Assembly (NCBI GenBank): GCA_003455275.1
Contig: DMRR01000100.1
Coordinates: 5,980-15,257, forward strand
Direction: 5' to 3'
Source of the DNA: Bacteroidota bacterium
GTDB taxonomy: Bacteria; Bacteroidota; Bacteroidia; Chitinophagales; UBA10324
DNA: 9,278 bases
The translations under genes and the position numbers were made by a program. The notes under the pieces were generated by a model. It was given only the letters and a program-made list of their open reading frames with translations, was not told the DNA's origin and made no database searches. Below are positions 1 through 7,245 of this stretch, one piece after another. How positions within the stretch are numbered: position 1 is the stretch's first letter; each line of letters starts with the position of its first letter.

Positions 1-1
1 G

Positions 2-223
2 CTCGGACAAATTATGTATGAAAAATATGTTGCTCTATTCCTTCAAACTGAATCATGGACTGATTGGAGAAGAACAGGATTACCTGCACTCTCTCCTAAT
101 CCGGATGGAGTAATAAGTCAAATCCCTCGTCGCTTTATTTATCCTACAAATGAAAATGTTTACAATCCTAATTGCCCGCAGAATTCTACTTTGCTTGCAC
201 CAGGTTTGTGGTGGGATATGTAA
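2..223 (+). CDS. SusD/RagB-family outer-membrane nutrient-binding lipoprotein, C-terminal end only
   Basis: Only the last 73 codons are in the window; the reading frame is already open at base 2 and ends at TAA 221-223. The methionine at base 14 is internal, not a start. The run containing WTDWRRTGLPAL, then a P-x-P/NPDG turn, the IPRRFIYPTNE segment and the WWD near the terminus, is typical of the C-terminal end of SusD-like proteins (probably the SusD-like_2 branch). Proteins of this family are lipoproteins on the outer-membrane surface that pair with a SusC TonB-dependent transporter to capture glycans, peptides or other oligomers. Substrate cannot be told from this fragment. The SusC partner would be expected upstream, outside the window. 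A strong terminator lies 25 bases after the stop, so this gene probably ends its own transcription unit. Confidence 0.85.
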   Translation, partial: LGQIMYEKYVALFLQTESWTDWRRTGLPALSPNPDGVISQIPRRFIYPTNENVYNPNCPQNSTLLAPGLWWDM

Positions 224-247
224 TAATTACCAGAAATATTTTTTCTC

Positions 248-282
248 AAAACAGCCCCGAATTTCGGGGCTGTTTTGTTTTT
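248..282 (+). terminator. Rho-independent terminator after the SusD-like gene
   Basis: Bases 248-260 and 264-276 form a perfect 13-bp inverted repeat around a 3-base loop (261-263), with a GC-rich core (AGCCCCG/CGGGGCT) flanked by A and T runs. A T-rich tail (GTTTTT, 277-282) follows at once. This is a textbook intrinsic terminator, 25 bases after the SusD-like stop codon and 38 bases before the coaX start. The A-rich bases before the stem mean it could also act on the opposite strand, but no convergent gene is seen here. Confidence 0.92.
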
Positions 283-319
283 ACAGAATGTTACTTTGAT
301 TTCATTTCTTTGAAGCGAA

Positions 320-1060
320 ATGAAGAAAAATTTTCTCTGTATTGATTTTGGGAACACCCGGATAAAGGCGGGAATATTTGAAAATGATGAATTGAAAAAT
401 ATTTTTTCTTCAAAAAATATTTCACCCGAACAACTGAAAAAAATTATTTCAGCAAACAAGATTGAATCTGGTATTATTTCTTCGGTGACCTCGCGCTCTT
501 CGAAAATTGAAACGGAAATTTCAAAACTCATTCATACGATTATTCTCAGTGAGAAAACGCCCGTTCCCATTATCAATAAATATTCTGATAAGAAAAAATT
601 AGGGAAGGACCGGTTGGCAAGCGCAGTAGCTGCTGTATCAATTTTTCCGAAACAAAATGTGCTCTCCATCAATTGCGGCACCTGTATCATTTATGATTTT
701 GTAAATGACCGGGGAGAATATCTTGGGGGAAGCATTTCACCCGGAATGCAAATGCGGTTAAATGCGCTGCACGATTTCACTGACAAACTTCCAAAAGTCA
801 AAGCTGATTTTCCATTACAAAAAATTGGGAACAACACCGAACAGAGTATTCTTTCAGGAGTAATGATGGGAATTATTTATGAACTCAGTGGAATGATTGA
901 TGATTATAAGCGGGAGCATAAAAATTTGAAAGTTATTCTCTCCGGGGGTGATGCTGATCAATTTGCTTCGCATCTGAAAACAAAGATATTTGCCAGCCCT
1001 CACTTAGTCATAAGAGGTCTTTATCAAATACTAAAGTTTAATGTTGAAACTGTTCTTTAA
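320..1060 (+). CDS. coaX: Type III pantothenate kinase (CoaX), first step of coenzyme A synthesis
   Basis: This cytoplasmic enzyme phosphorylates pantothenate to 4'-phosphopantothenate using ATP, the committed step of CoA synthesis. At 246 aa it has the usual length. Visible motifs of the ASKHA-fold type III family, in order: the N-terminal phosphate motif D9-F-G-N-T13; G95-K-D-R98, where the Asp is the expected catalytic residue; N118-C-G-T-C-x-x-Y-D126, the second phosphate/cation region; G136-G-S-I-S-P-G142, the pantothenate-site motif; and S208-G-G-D-A212 near the C-terminus (adenosine side). The first Asp of the usual D-x-G-T motif is Asn118 here. The start at 320 places the DxGNT motif at residue 9, as expected for the family; only a weak GAAG lies upstream, as is common in Bacteroidota. 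It follows the terminator at 248-282, so it probably begins a new transcript, and its 3' end overlaps the next gene by 20 bases. Confidence 0.95.
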   Translation: MKKNFLCIDFGNTRIKAGIFENDELKNIFSSKNISPEQLKKIISANKIESGIISSVTSRSSKIETEISKLIHTIILSEKTPVPIINKYSDKKKLGKDRLASAVAAVSIFPKQNVLSINCGTCIIYDFVNDRGEYLGGSISPGMQMRLNALHDFTDKLPKVKADFPLQKIGNNTEQSILSGVMMGIIYELSGMIDDYKREHKNLKVILSGGDADQFASHLKTKIFASPHLVIRGLYQILKFNVETVL

Positions 1061-2300
1061 GTTATCACTCTTCCTTTCTATTATTTTTTTCTCACACGCC
1101 TCATTCGCACAGGAGAATAATGTATTTTCCAGATTCGGGATGGGTGACCTGAGAAGTTATTCTCCATCTTATCTGAGAGGGTGGGGCGGCCTGAGTGCTG
1201 CACATAACAGCATGGCTCGATTTAATATTGATAACCCAGCCGCTCTTGGGAACATTGGCGGAAGCATATTTGATTTTGCCGCAAATGGAAATGTAGTACT
1301 CATGAAATCAAATTCATCAAGCGGAGCTTTTGGTTATTCGGCGCCAGAATATATGTCGCTTGCGATTCCATTAAAAAGAATGAAAGCAGGGCTTGCATTC
1401 GGTTTGCAATCATTTACCCGTAACAATTATAACATTACACAAAACAATGATTCTTCAGATGTGAACGCCGCTTCATATAACACTTATGTTGGACAGGGCG
1501 GTACTTATAAAGTATTCATGGCCTCAGGAATGAAACTCAAAAATTTTTCTTTTGGCCTAAAAGCAAATTATGTTTTCGGAACCATGAATTATGTTTCAAC
1601 TCTTGTTTTCCCGGATTCAATTAATGGTTATAACTCGCTAAAACATGGAGATAAAACCCTCGGCGACTTTTTGTTTGAAGGTGGATTGCAATACAAAATC
1701 AAATTAAAATCGGAGCGTCATCTCGATCTGGGAATTTGCGGAAACCTTCAAACCAACCTTAATGCAACCCAGGACTTATTGTTCGAACGATTTTTAAATA
1801 ACGGGTTGGTGAACGACACTGTTTATAATGTGAGCGGTGTGAAAGGCGTTCTTATTTATCCAATGCAGTACCGTGCAGGAATCTTATATACCAGAGACAA
1901 TAAATTTTCTGTTGGGGCACAATTCTCTTCCTCAGCCTGGAGTAATTATTCTTCATTCGGAGAAAAAGATTCTGTGACTAATACCTGGAAAATTTCTTCG
2001 GGACTTGAATGGATTCCAAATGCAAAATCAATGGATGGGTATTTTAACCGGGTGAGTTATCGTTTTGGAATTTATTCCGGAATCAATTATGTTTCTTTAA
2101 ATGGGAAATCATTAACAGAAAACGGAATCACTTTAGGTTTCGGTTTTCCCATTCGTCATTCAAGCAGCGAATTGAATTTGAATTTTGATATATCAAAGAT
2201 TGGCAGTTTAAATACTAACAACTTTCAGGAATATTATTTCCGTGGCACTTTTGCTTTTTCTCTTAATGACTTCTGGTTTATTAAGAGAAAATATGATTAA
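1041..2300 (+). CDS. Outer-membrane beta-barrel protein of the Bacteroidota coaX-linked type
   Basis: A 419-aa protein with a clear signal peptide: charged start, hydrophobic core at residues 8-18, and likely cleavage at SFA23|Q24. The mature part begins with an S-R-F-G-M-G-D-L segment, then G-W-G-G-L-S and N65-P-A-A-L, a pattern seen in Bacteroidota outer-membrane proteins distantly like the FadL/OmpP1 group. The rest alternates short polar and aromatic/glycine stretches typical of beta strands and ends in FWFIKRKYD, consistent with a barrel-closing strand region. It has no enzyme motif. Its start lies inside the 3' end of coaX (20-base overlap, different frame), suggesting translational coupling. 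From memory, coaX followed by such a gene is a recurring order in this phylum. Substrate or role is unknown; transport of hydrophobic compounds is only a guess. Confidence 0.75.
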   Translation: MLKLFFKLSLFLSIIFFSHASFAQENNVFSRFGMGDLRSYSPSYLRGWGGLSAAHNSMARFNIDNPAALGNIGGSIFDFAANGNVVLMKSNSSSGAFGYSAPEYMSLAIPLKRMKAGLAFGLQSFTRNNYNITQNNDSSDVNAASYNTYVGQGGTYKVFMASGMKLKNFSFGLKANYVFGTMNYVSTLVFPDSINGYNSLKHGDKTLGDFLFEGGLQYKIKLKSERHLDLGICGNLQTNLNATQDLLFERFLNNGLVNDTVYNVSGVKGVLIYPMQYRAGILYTRDNKFSVGAQFSSSAWSNYSSFGEKDSVTNTWKISSGLEWIPNAKSMDGYFNRVSYRFGIYSGINYVSLNGKSLTENGITLGFGFPIRHSSSELNLNFDISKIGSLNTNNFQEYYFRGTFAFSLNDFWFIKRKYD

Positions 2301-2316
2301 TGAAAATTTTTCATTA
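2298..2316. repeat. 19-base perfect palindrome spanning a stop codon and the next start codon
   Basis: TAATGAAAA-T-TTTTCATTA is a perfect inverted repeat with one central base (2307). It contains the entire TAA stop of the outer-membrane protein gene (2298-2300) and ends on the A of the ATG of the M1 peptidase (2316). In RNA it could form a 7-8 bp hairpin with a 3-5 base loop. It is almost pure A/T with two G-C pairs at most, so the hairpin would be weak; a chance or A-rich initiation-region origin is possible. Confidence 0.6.
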
Positions 2317-4847
2317 TGAAAAAATTTTTACTCTCAGTTTTATTCTTCACTTTTTTTCTGACGAAAGTTTTTTCGCAGATTGAAGAAGATAACCGGCCGG
2401 TGATGATAGGAGAATGGACGCAAGATGCATTAAATGAATTGCGCAATTATGAACTGAATCAGAAATTTGAAAAACATAATTTCAGAGCAACCACACAGAG
2501 AAGCGATACGATTAATCTGCTTCACTTCGATATTCATCTTACAGTTGGAAATGGATTAAACCAAACAATTGCCGGTTACTCAATCGTTGAATTCAAATCG
2601 CTGATGAATAATGTAAGTCAGCTCTATCTCGATTTGTTAAAACTTAATGTTGATTCGGTTATTCAAAACGGTCAGCCACTCACTTTCAATTACAGCGATT
2701 CCACAATTCTGAAAATAAATCTTCAGTCTGCAATGATGCAGAATGATTCTTCTGCTGTCACGGTTTATTATCATGGTCATCCATTCAATGATAATTCTTT
2801 CGGCGGAGTTTATTTCAATGGCGATTTTGGTTTCAATGTCGGAATGAGTTTATATGAAAACCCGCACAACATGGGTCGCACCTGGCATCCGTGTTACGAC
2901 AATTTTGTTGAACGCTCTACTTATGAATTTCATATCACATGCGATTCGCAGCGAATGGCATTATGCAATGGTGCTTTGCTGGACACAGCGCATAATTCCG
3001 ATGGAACAATTACCTGGCATTGGAAAATGAATGAAACGCTTCCTACTTTCATTGCCGGATTTGCCGTAAGCAAATTCACTCCCGTGCACGATACTTTCAA
3101 TGGAATAAATGGACCGGTTCCTGTTTTGTTTGGGGCAATTTCTGCCGATACCACTGCGATGAAAAATTCTTTCGCAAATCTTGAAACATGTTTTCATTAT
3201 TTCGAAGATCATTATGGAGCTTATCCATGGAATAAAATCGGATTCAATTGTCTTCCGTTTAATTCAGGTGCAATGGAACATGCAGGCAGCGTGGTATATC
3301 CTCAGTTTGCATGCGATGGAAGTTTGTATTACGAAGATTTGTATGCGCACGAATTCGGCCATCATTGGTGGGGTGATTATGTAACGCCTTATGATCCGAG
3401 CGAAATCTGGTTGAAGGAAGGCTGGGCAGTCTTTTCTGAATTTTTATTTTATGAAGGAGTGTATGGTGCCGCTTCATACAAAAGTCATGTAGCGGATAAT
3501 CATGAAATCGCGTTACACTATGATCATGTCTTTGATCTTGGATATTGTCCTTTATCTCCAATGCCCGCCTACACTATTTTCGGAAGAACTACCTATACTA
3601 AGTCTGCAGATGTGGTTCATACGCTTCGGACCTACATGGTAGATTCGCTATTCTTCGGATGCCTGAAAAGTTTTGTTCAGTCACATGCTTTCCAGAACTA
3701 CACTTCAGTTGAATTGAGAGATTACCTGTCAAATTGTTCAGGAATTAGTCTTGATAATTTTTTTAACGATTGGGTTTTTTCGGCAGGCTTCCCTCACTTT
3801 TCCATTGATTCATTTAATGTAGCAGATCAGGGAAATGGTTGGTATACCGTAACAACTTACATCCGTCAGCGGCTTGATCATGCACCACATTTCTATCATC
3901 ATGTTCCTCTTGAACTTACTTTTATGAATGATGAAATGCAATCTTCAGTTTACAAAGTTGATGTTAGCGGACCTTGTACAGTCTATCAAACCGCAGTTCC
4001 GTTCAACCCGGTTTTCGCTGGTTTGGATTTGGAAAATAAAATTTCAGATGCCATCACCGACGAATATCATGTAATAAAAAATGTAGCGACCAATAATTTC
4101 CCTCAAGGTAAAATGAATATGTATGTATATACTGTAAATGATTCTGCCTTCCTTCGTGTAGAACATAATTGGATAGCTCCGGATCCAATGAAAGTTCAGA
4201 TTCCCAACCTTCATCTTTCACAGGAAAGATATTGGCGAGTCGATGGTATTCTTTCTGACAGTTTTGATGCAAAGGCTTCTATTCAATATAATGGAAGCAA
4301 TGTTCAGCCGGTCACATCATATAATGGTGGCTACCTCGATCGTGCGTTAATTACGAATGTAGAAGACAGCCTGGTGGTAATGTATCGTCCATCTGTTTCG
4401 GCCGATTGGCAAATCGATACTGATGTGCTCTTTAATTACCAGGGAAGCCACACAGATAAAAAAGGTTTGATTTGGATTAATCATATCAAACCAGGCGAAT
4501 ACACACTTGCTATTTTCCAGCATAACAAAGTTGATTCATTGATTACACCAGTCAGCGATTCATGCTTTACGATTATTAATGTAAAAGATTTTTCGCCTGA
4601 AGAAAAAATCAGCATCTATCCAAACCCTTCCCAAAATCAATTTACGATTGAAGGAAACCTTTTGAACCAAAGCACTCTTGAGATTTTCAGTTTGTTAGGT
4701 GAAAAAATTTATTCTCAAAACCTTCCGAAAGGAATAATGAAAACTAAAATTAATTGCGGCAATTTCGGAACAGGAATCTTTTTAATCAGGATTTCTGATA
4801 GCGAGAAAAATATAATTGTTCGAAAGCAGGTAATTATTCAGAATTAA
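2316..4847 (+). CDS. Secreted M1-family zinc metallopeptidase with T9SS sorting domain
   Basis: An 843-aa secreted enzyme of the gluzincin (aminopeptidase N/leukotriene A4 hydrolase) type, expected to remove N-terminal residues from peptides outside the cell. Residues 1-20 are a signal peptide, likely cut at VFS20|Q21. The M1 module covers about 65-500: exopeptidase motif G318-A-M-E-H322 (usually GxMEN); zinc site H345-E-F-G-H349 followed after 18 residues by E368 in WLKEGWA, with Glu346 catalytic; and transition-state Tyr427 in a Y-T-K-S-A context matching the family's Y-x-K-G-A. Residues about 500-755 are beta-rich and unrecognised. From about 760 a Por-type sorting domain is seen, with I-Y768-P-N-P771 and a GIFLIRI-like strand near the end, indicating export by the type IX system and probable surface anchoring or release. 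It starts 15 bases after the barrel-protein gene, probably in the same transcript. Confidence 0.93.
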   Translation: MKKFLLSVLFFTFFLTKVFSQIEEDNRPVMIGEWTQDALNELRNYELNQKFEKHNFRATTQRSDTINLLHFDIHLTVGNGLNQTIAGYSIVEFKSLMNNVSQLYLDLLKLNVDSVIQNGQPLTFNYSDSTILKINLQSAMMQNDSSAVTVYYHGHPFNDNSFGGVYFNGDFGFNVGMSLYENPHNMGRTWHPCYDNFVERSTYEFHITCDSQRMALCNGALLDTAHNSDGTITWHWKMNETLPTFIAGFAVSKFTPVHDTFNGINGPVPVLFGAISADTTAMKNSFANLETCFHYFEDHYGAYPWNKIGFNCLPFNSGAMEHAGSVVYPQFACDGSLYYEDLYAHEFGHHWWGDYVTPYDPSEIWLKEGWAVFSEFLFYEGVYGAASYKSHVADNHEIALHYDHVFDLGYCPLSPMPAYTIFGRTTYTKSADVVHTLRTYMVDSLFFGCLKSFVQSHAFQNYTSVELRDYLSNCSGISLDNFFNDWVFSAGFPHFSIDSFNVADQGNGWYTVTTYIRQRLDHAPHFYHHVPLELTFMNDEMQSSVYKVDVSGPCTVYQTAVPFNPVFAGLDLENKISDAITDEYHVIKNVATNNFPQGKMNMYVYTVNDSAFLRVEHNWIAPDPMKVQIPNLHLSQERYWRVDGILSDSFDAKASIQYNGSNVQPVTSYNGGYLDRALITNVEDSLVVMYRPSVSADWQIDTDVLFNYQGSHTDKKGLIWINHIKPGEYTLAIFQHNKVDSLITPVSDSCFTIINVKDFSPEEKISIYPNPSQNQFTIEGNLLNQSTLEIFSLLGEKIYSQNLPKGIMKTKINCGNFGTGIFLIRISDSEKNIIVRKQVIIQN

Positions 4848-4946
4848 GAAAATCGCATTTGACTTTTGTGTCACATCCGTTGGCCTCATTCCATTTTGCA
4901 GAATGAGACTATGGACTTTCTTTGTCAACTCATCTCCAATCTCCGA
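4848..4946. other. Intergenic gap with a weak hairpin
   Basis: A 99-base gap between the two protease genes. CTCATTC (4885-4891) and GAATGAG (4901-4907) form a 7-bp inverted repeat with a 9-base loop. No T tract follows, so it is not a convincing terminator, and no good TTTG/TAnnTTTG promoter pair is seen. An open frame runs through the gap in phase with the downstream gene from an ATG at 4866, but it is better read as untranslated leader. Confidence 0.4.
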
Positions 4947-6965
4947 ATGAAAACAAAGGAACTCTCTCTTCTTCTGTTGTTGATCTTCAACAGCTTTTCA
5001 GTTTTTTCACAAAGCGAATATCTTTTTTGTAAGAGTGACGAGATGGTTGCAAAATCATTAAAAGAACACCCGGAACTGAAACAAAATCAGGATCAGCTTG
5101 AAATCATAACCCAACAGAATTATAATCTTCCGGCAGAGAAGCAGATATATGTGGTGCCGGTTGTGTTTCACATCATACATGAATACGGTACCGAAAACAT
5201 TTCTGATGCACAGGTGATTGATGCAATCAAGGTGATGAATGAAGATTACAGTTTGACAAATTCTGATGCTGCCAACATTGTATCTCAGTTTTCCGGAATT
5301 GCGGCAAACATTGGATTTCAGTTTAAGCTCGCAAACAAAGACCCGCAAGGAAACTGCACCAATGGAATAGACCGGATTGTTTCGCCTGAAACTTTTATTG
5401 GCGATGATGGTTCTAAACTGAATCCGTGGCCACGAAATATGTACTTGAATATTTGGGTGGTAAAAAATGTTCAGGATGCTGCAGCCTATGCTTACCTTCC
5501 GGGAACCGCACCCAGTAATAATGTGGATGGAATCATTTGCCGTGCAGATTATGTCGGAAGTATTGGAACCAGCAATCACACAAAGTCGCACACGCTCTCT
5601 CATGAAACCGGTCACTTCTTTAACCTGAAACATACATGGGGGAATTCCAATTCTCCAGGTGTAAGTTGCGGAAGCGATAATGTAAACGATACTCCAACCA
5701 CAATGGGATGGACTTCTTGTAATCTTTCCGGAGCTACATGCAGCAGCCCGCTTGATAATGTTCAGAATTTTATGGAATATTCTTATTGCTCCTGCATGTT
5801 CACGGCAGGGCAGAAATCAAGAATGGTAACTGCGATAACCAGTGCCTGGGGCAGCAGAAATAATTTATGGACTTCTTCTAATCTTTCAGCTACCGGAGTT
5901 TCAGGAACACCGGTCATTTGTACACCGGTTGCAGATTTCACATCATCGTCAACATTTGTTTGTGCCGGATCATCTCTCAATTTCTCAGATATTTCTTACA
6001 ACGGCATCGTTACTAACCGCACCTGGATTGTTAATGGTGGAACCGCCAGTTCATTAAACGATTCCGTAATCACTGTGACTTACAACACTCCCGGAACATA
6101 CAGTGTGACACTGACTGTTTCAAACGCTTCCGGTTCTGATGTGGTAACCAAGAATGGAGTTGTAATTGTGTTGCCAACTACTGCAGCATACACTTCCGGC
6201 TGGACAGAAGATTTTGAAAATGATGTAATACCCGAAGCAGATTGGATTCCACATAACATGAGCACTGCATCATTCGGTATCAGCAACAGCGTACATTACA
6301 CAGGTTCTAAATCGCTCTCTTATATCAACTCTGCAAGTTATGTTGGCTTAGTTTCAGAAGTAGCTGGACCTACTTTCGATATGACAGCGATCAGTAACCC
6401 GGTTCTAACCTTTCATGTTGCATTTGCACAGCGTACATCTGACAATACGGATAAGTTAAGAATGCTGGTTAGCACCGATTGCGGAAAAACCTGGGCACAG
6501 CGTTATTATAAACTCGGTACTACGCTTTCAACTTCATCAGCCACAACTTCATCCTTCTACCCTTCATCACAGAGTAGCTGGAGAATGGAAACCGTTCCAA
6601 TGAATAATTATGCAGGTCTTACGAATGTTCGAATAAAATTCGAATTCACTTCGCAAGGCGGAAACAATTTGTTCATCGATGACATTAACCTGGGAGGTTA
6701 TTCTTTCGCCGATGAAATTCTTTCAGCTCATGCCATACAGGTTTTTCCAAACCCGGCCACTGATGAGATTTATATTGAATCTTTAGATGGAATGAATCCT
6801 GAGTATATTTTGATTGCGGATGCTTCCGGAAAAATACTTAGTGAATTATATCCAGAAAAAGCAATTGAGGTTTTAAATATTCAGACATACGCAGCCGGAA
6901 TCTACTTTGTTAAAGTGCGGATGATAGACGGAAGTGTGGTGGTCCGCAAGTTTGTGAAAGAATAA
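4947..6965 (+). CDS. Secreted M43-family metalloprotease (pappalysin/cytophagalysin-like) with PKD and T9SS sorting domains
   Basis: A 672-aa secreted metzincin-type endopeptidase. The ATG at 4947 is chosen over the in-frame one at 4866 because it gives a proper signal peptide (KTK n-region, LLLLLIF core, cleavage near VFS21|Q22); the longer form would bury it. The catalytic domain covers about 60-300: zinc motif H219-E-T-G-H223-F-F-N-L-K-H229 with Glu220 catalytic, a Cys-rich region with a NDTPTTMGW segment, then N-F-M276-E-Y as the Met-turn, ending C-x-C-M-F-T-A-G-Q. The usual Gly of HEXXHxxGxxH is Asn226, which I recall from other Bacteroidota M43 proteins. A PKD domain follows (325-409, with GTYSVTLTVSN), then a choice-of-anchor-J/MAM-like beta-sandwich (about 419-584, WTEDFEN to FIDDINLGG). 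A T9SS sorting domain (about 592-672, V-F600-P-N-P603) closes the protein. It probably degrades proteins outside the cell. Confidence 0.93.
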   Translation: MKTKELSLLLLLIFNSFSVFSQSEYLFCKSDEMVAKSLKEHPELKQNQDQLEIITQQNYNLPAEKQIYVVPVVFHIIHEYGTENISDAQVIDAIKVMNEDYSLTNSDAANIVSQFSGIAANIGFQFKLANKDPQGNCTNGIDRIVSPETFIGDDGSKLNPWPRNMYLNIWVVKNVQDAAAYAYLPGTAPSNNVDGIICRADYVGSIGTSNHTKSHTLSHETGHFFNLKHTWGNSNSPGVSCGSDNVNDTPTTMGWTSCNLSGATCSSPLDNVQNFMEYSYCSCMFTAGQKSRMVTAITSAWGSRNNLWTSSNLSATGVSGTPVICTPVADFTSSSTFVCAGSSLNFSDISYNGIVTNRTWIVNGGTASSLNDSVITVTYNTPGTYSVTLTVSNASGSDVVTKNGVVIVLPTTAAYTSGWTEDFENDVIPEADWIPHNMSTASFGISNSVHYTGSKSLSYINSASYVGLVSEVAGPTFDMTAISNPVLTFHVAFAQRTSDNTDKLRMLVSTDCGKTWAQRYYKLGTTLSTSSATTSSFYPSSQSSWRMETVPMNNYAGLTNVRIKFEFTSQGGNNLFIDDINLGGYSFADEILSAHAIQVFPNPATDEIYIESLDGMNPEYILIADASGKILSELYPEKAIEVLNIQTYAAGIYFVKVRMIDGSVVVRKFVKE

Positions 6966-7245
6966 CATTTAATTTAAAGAGTTTCCATATCAGTATACAA
7001 CCCTGGCTCTTTTAGTGTTGTTAGAAAATATTTTTCTGATGACACACAATATTTATAAATCACACATCGTTACTGCGTTCCAAATATTTCTACCGATGTA
7101 GAACTTATACTCTCCCTGCAACTGAATATCGGTTGCCACGCATCAGCACAGCTGAAGTTGCGTACCCGTATCCCAAACTGAACTAAGTTGACTGATACAC
7201 GAAGCCTTTCTTCTTAGAAAAGATTTTCCTAACATTTAAAATCAA
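6966..7245. other. 280-base intergenic region with small hairpins
   Basis: No coding frame of note on either strand. Two inverted repeats can be seen: AGAAAA/TTTTCT at 7023-7037 (AT only apart from one G-C pair, weak), and GCAACTG/CGGTTGC at 7118-7136 (7 bp with one G-T wobble, loop AATAT). Neither has a T tract that would make a convincing terminator, and no clear Bacteroidota-type promoter (TTTG with TAnnTTTG) was found. As the longest gap in the window it is the likeliest place for the promoter and leader of the macroglobulin gene. Confidence 0.5.

Noticed and set aside
274..298. Possible Bacteroidota-type promoter for coaX (TTTG at 274-277, TACTTTG at 292-298)
   Set aside because: The -7 element is one T short of TAnnTTTG, the spacing of 14 bases is below the usual 19 or so, and the TTTG overlaps the terminator tail. 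A promoter is likely in this gap but not pinpointed.
160..531. 123-codon antisense open frame across the terminator and start of coaX
   Set aside because: It would read through the strong terminator hairpin and covers two genes with clear family motifs; no motif of its own.
2300..2383. Short frame from an ATG overlapping the barrel-protein stop (TAATG)
   Set aside because: It encodes only 27 residues in a different frame, inside the signal-peptide region of the M1 gene, with no supporting feature.
4885..4907. Hairpin between the protease genes as a terminator
   Set aside because: Seven base pairs with a 9-base loop and no following T tract; too weak to call.
4866..4946. 27-residue N-terminal extension of the M43 protease
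   Set aside because: It would put non-signal sequence ahead of a typical signal peptide that begins at the ATG at 4947.
5058..5633. 191-codon antisense open frame inside the M43 gene
   Set aside because: It lies wholly opposite a well-supported catalytic domain, has no recognisable motif, and its composition looks like a shadow of the real frame.
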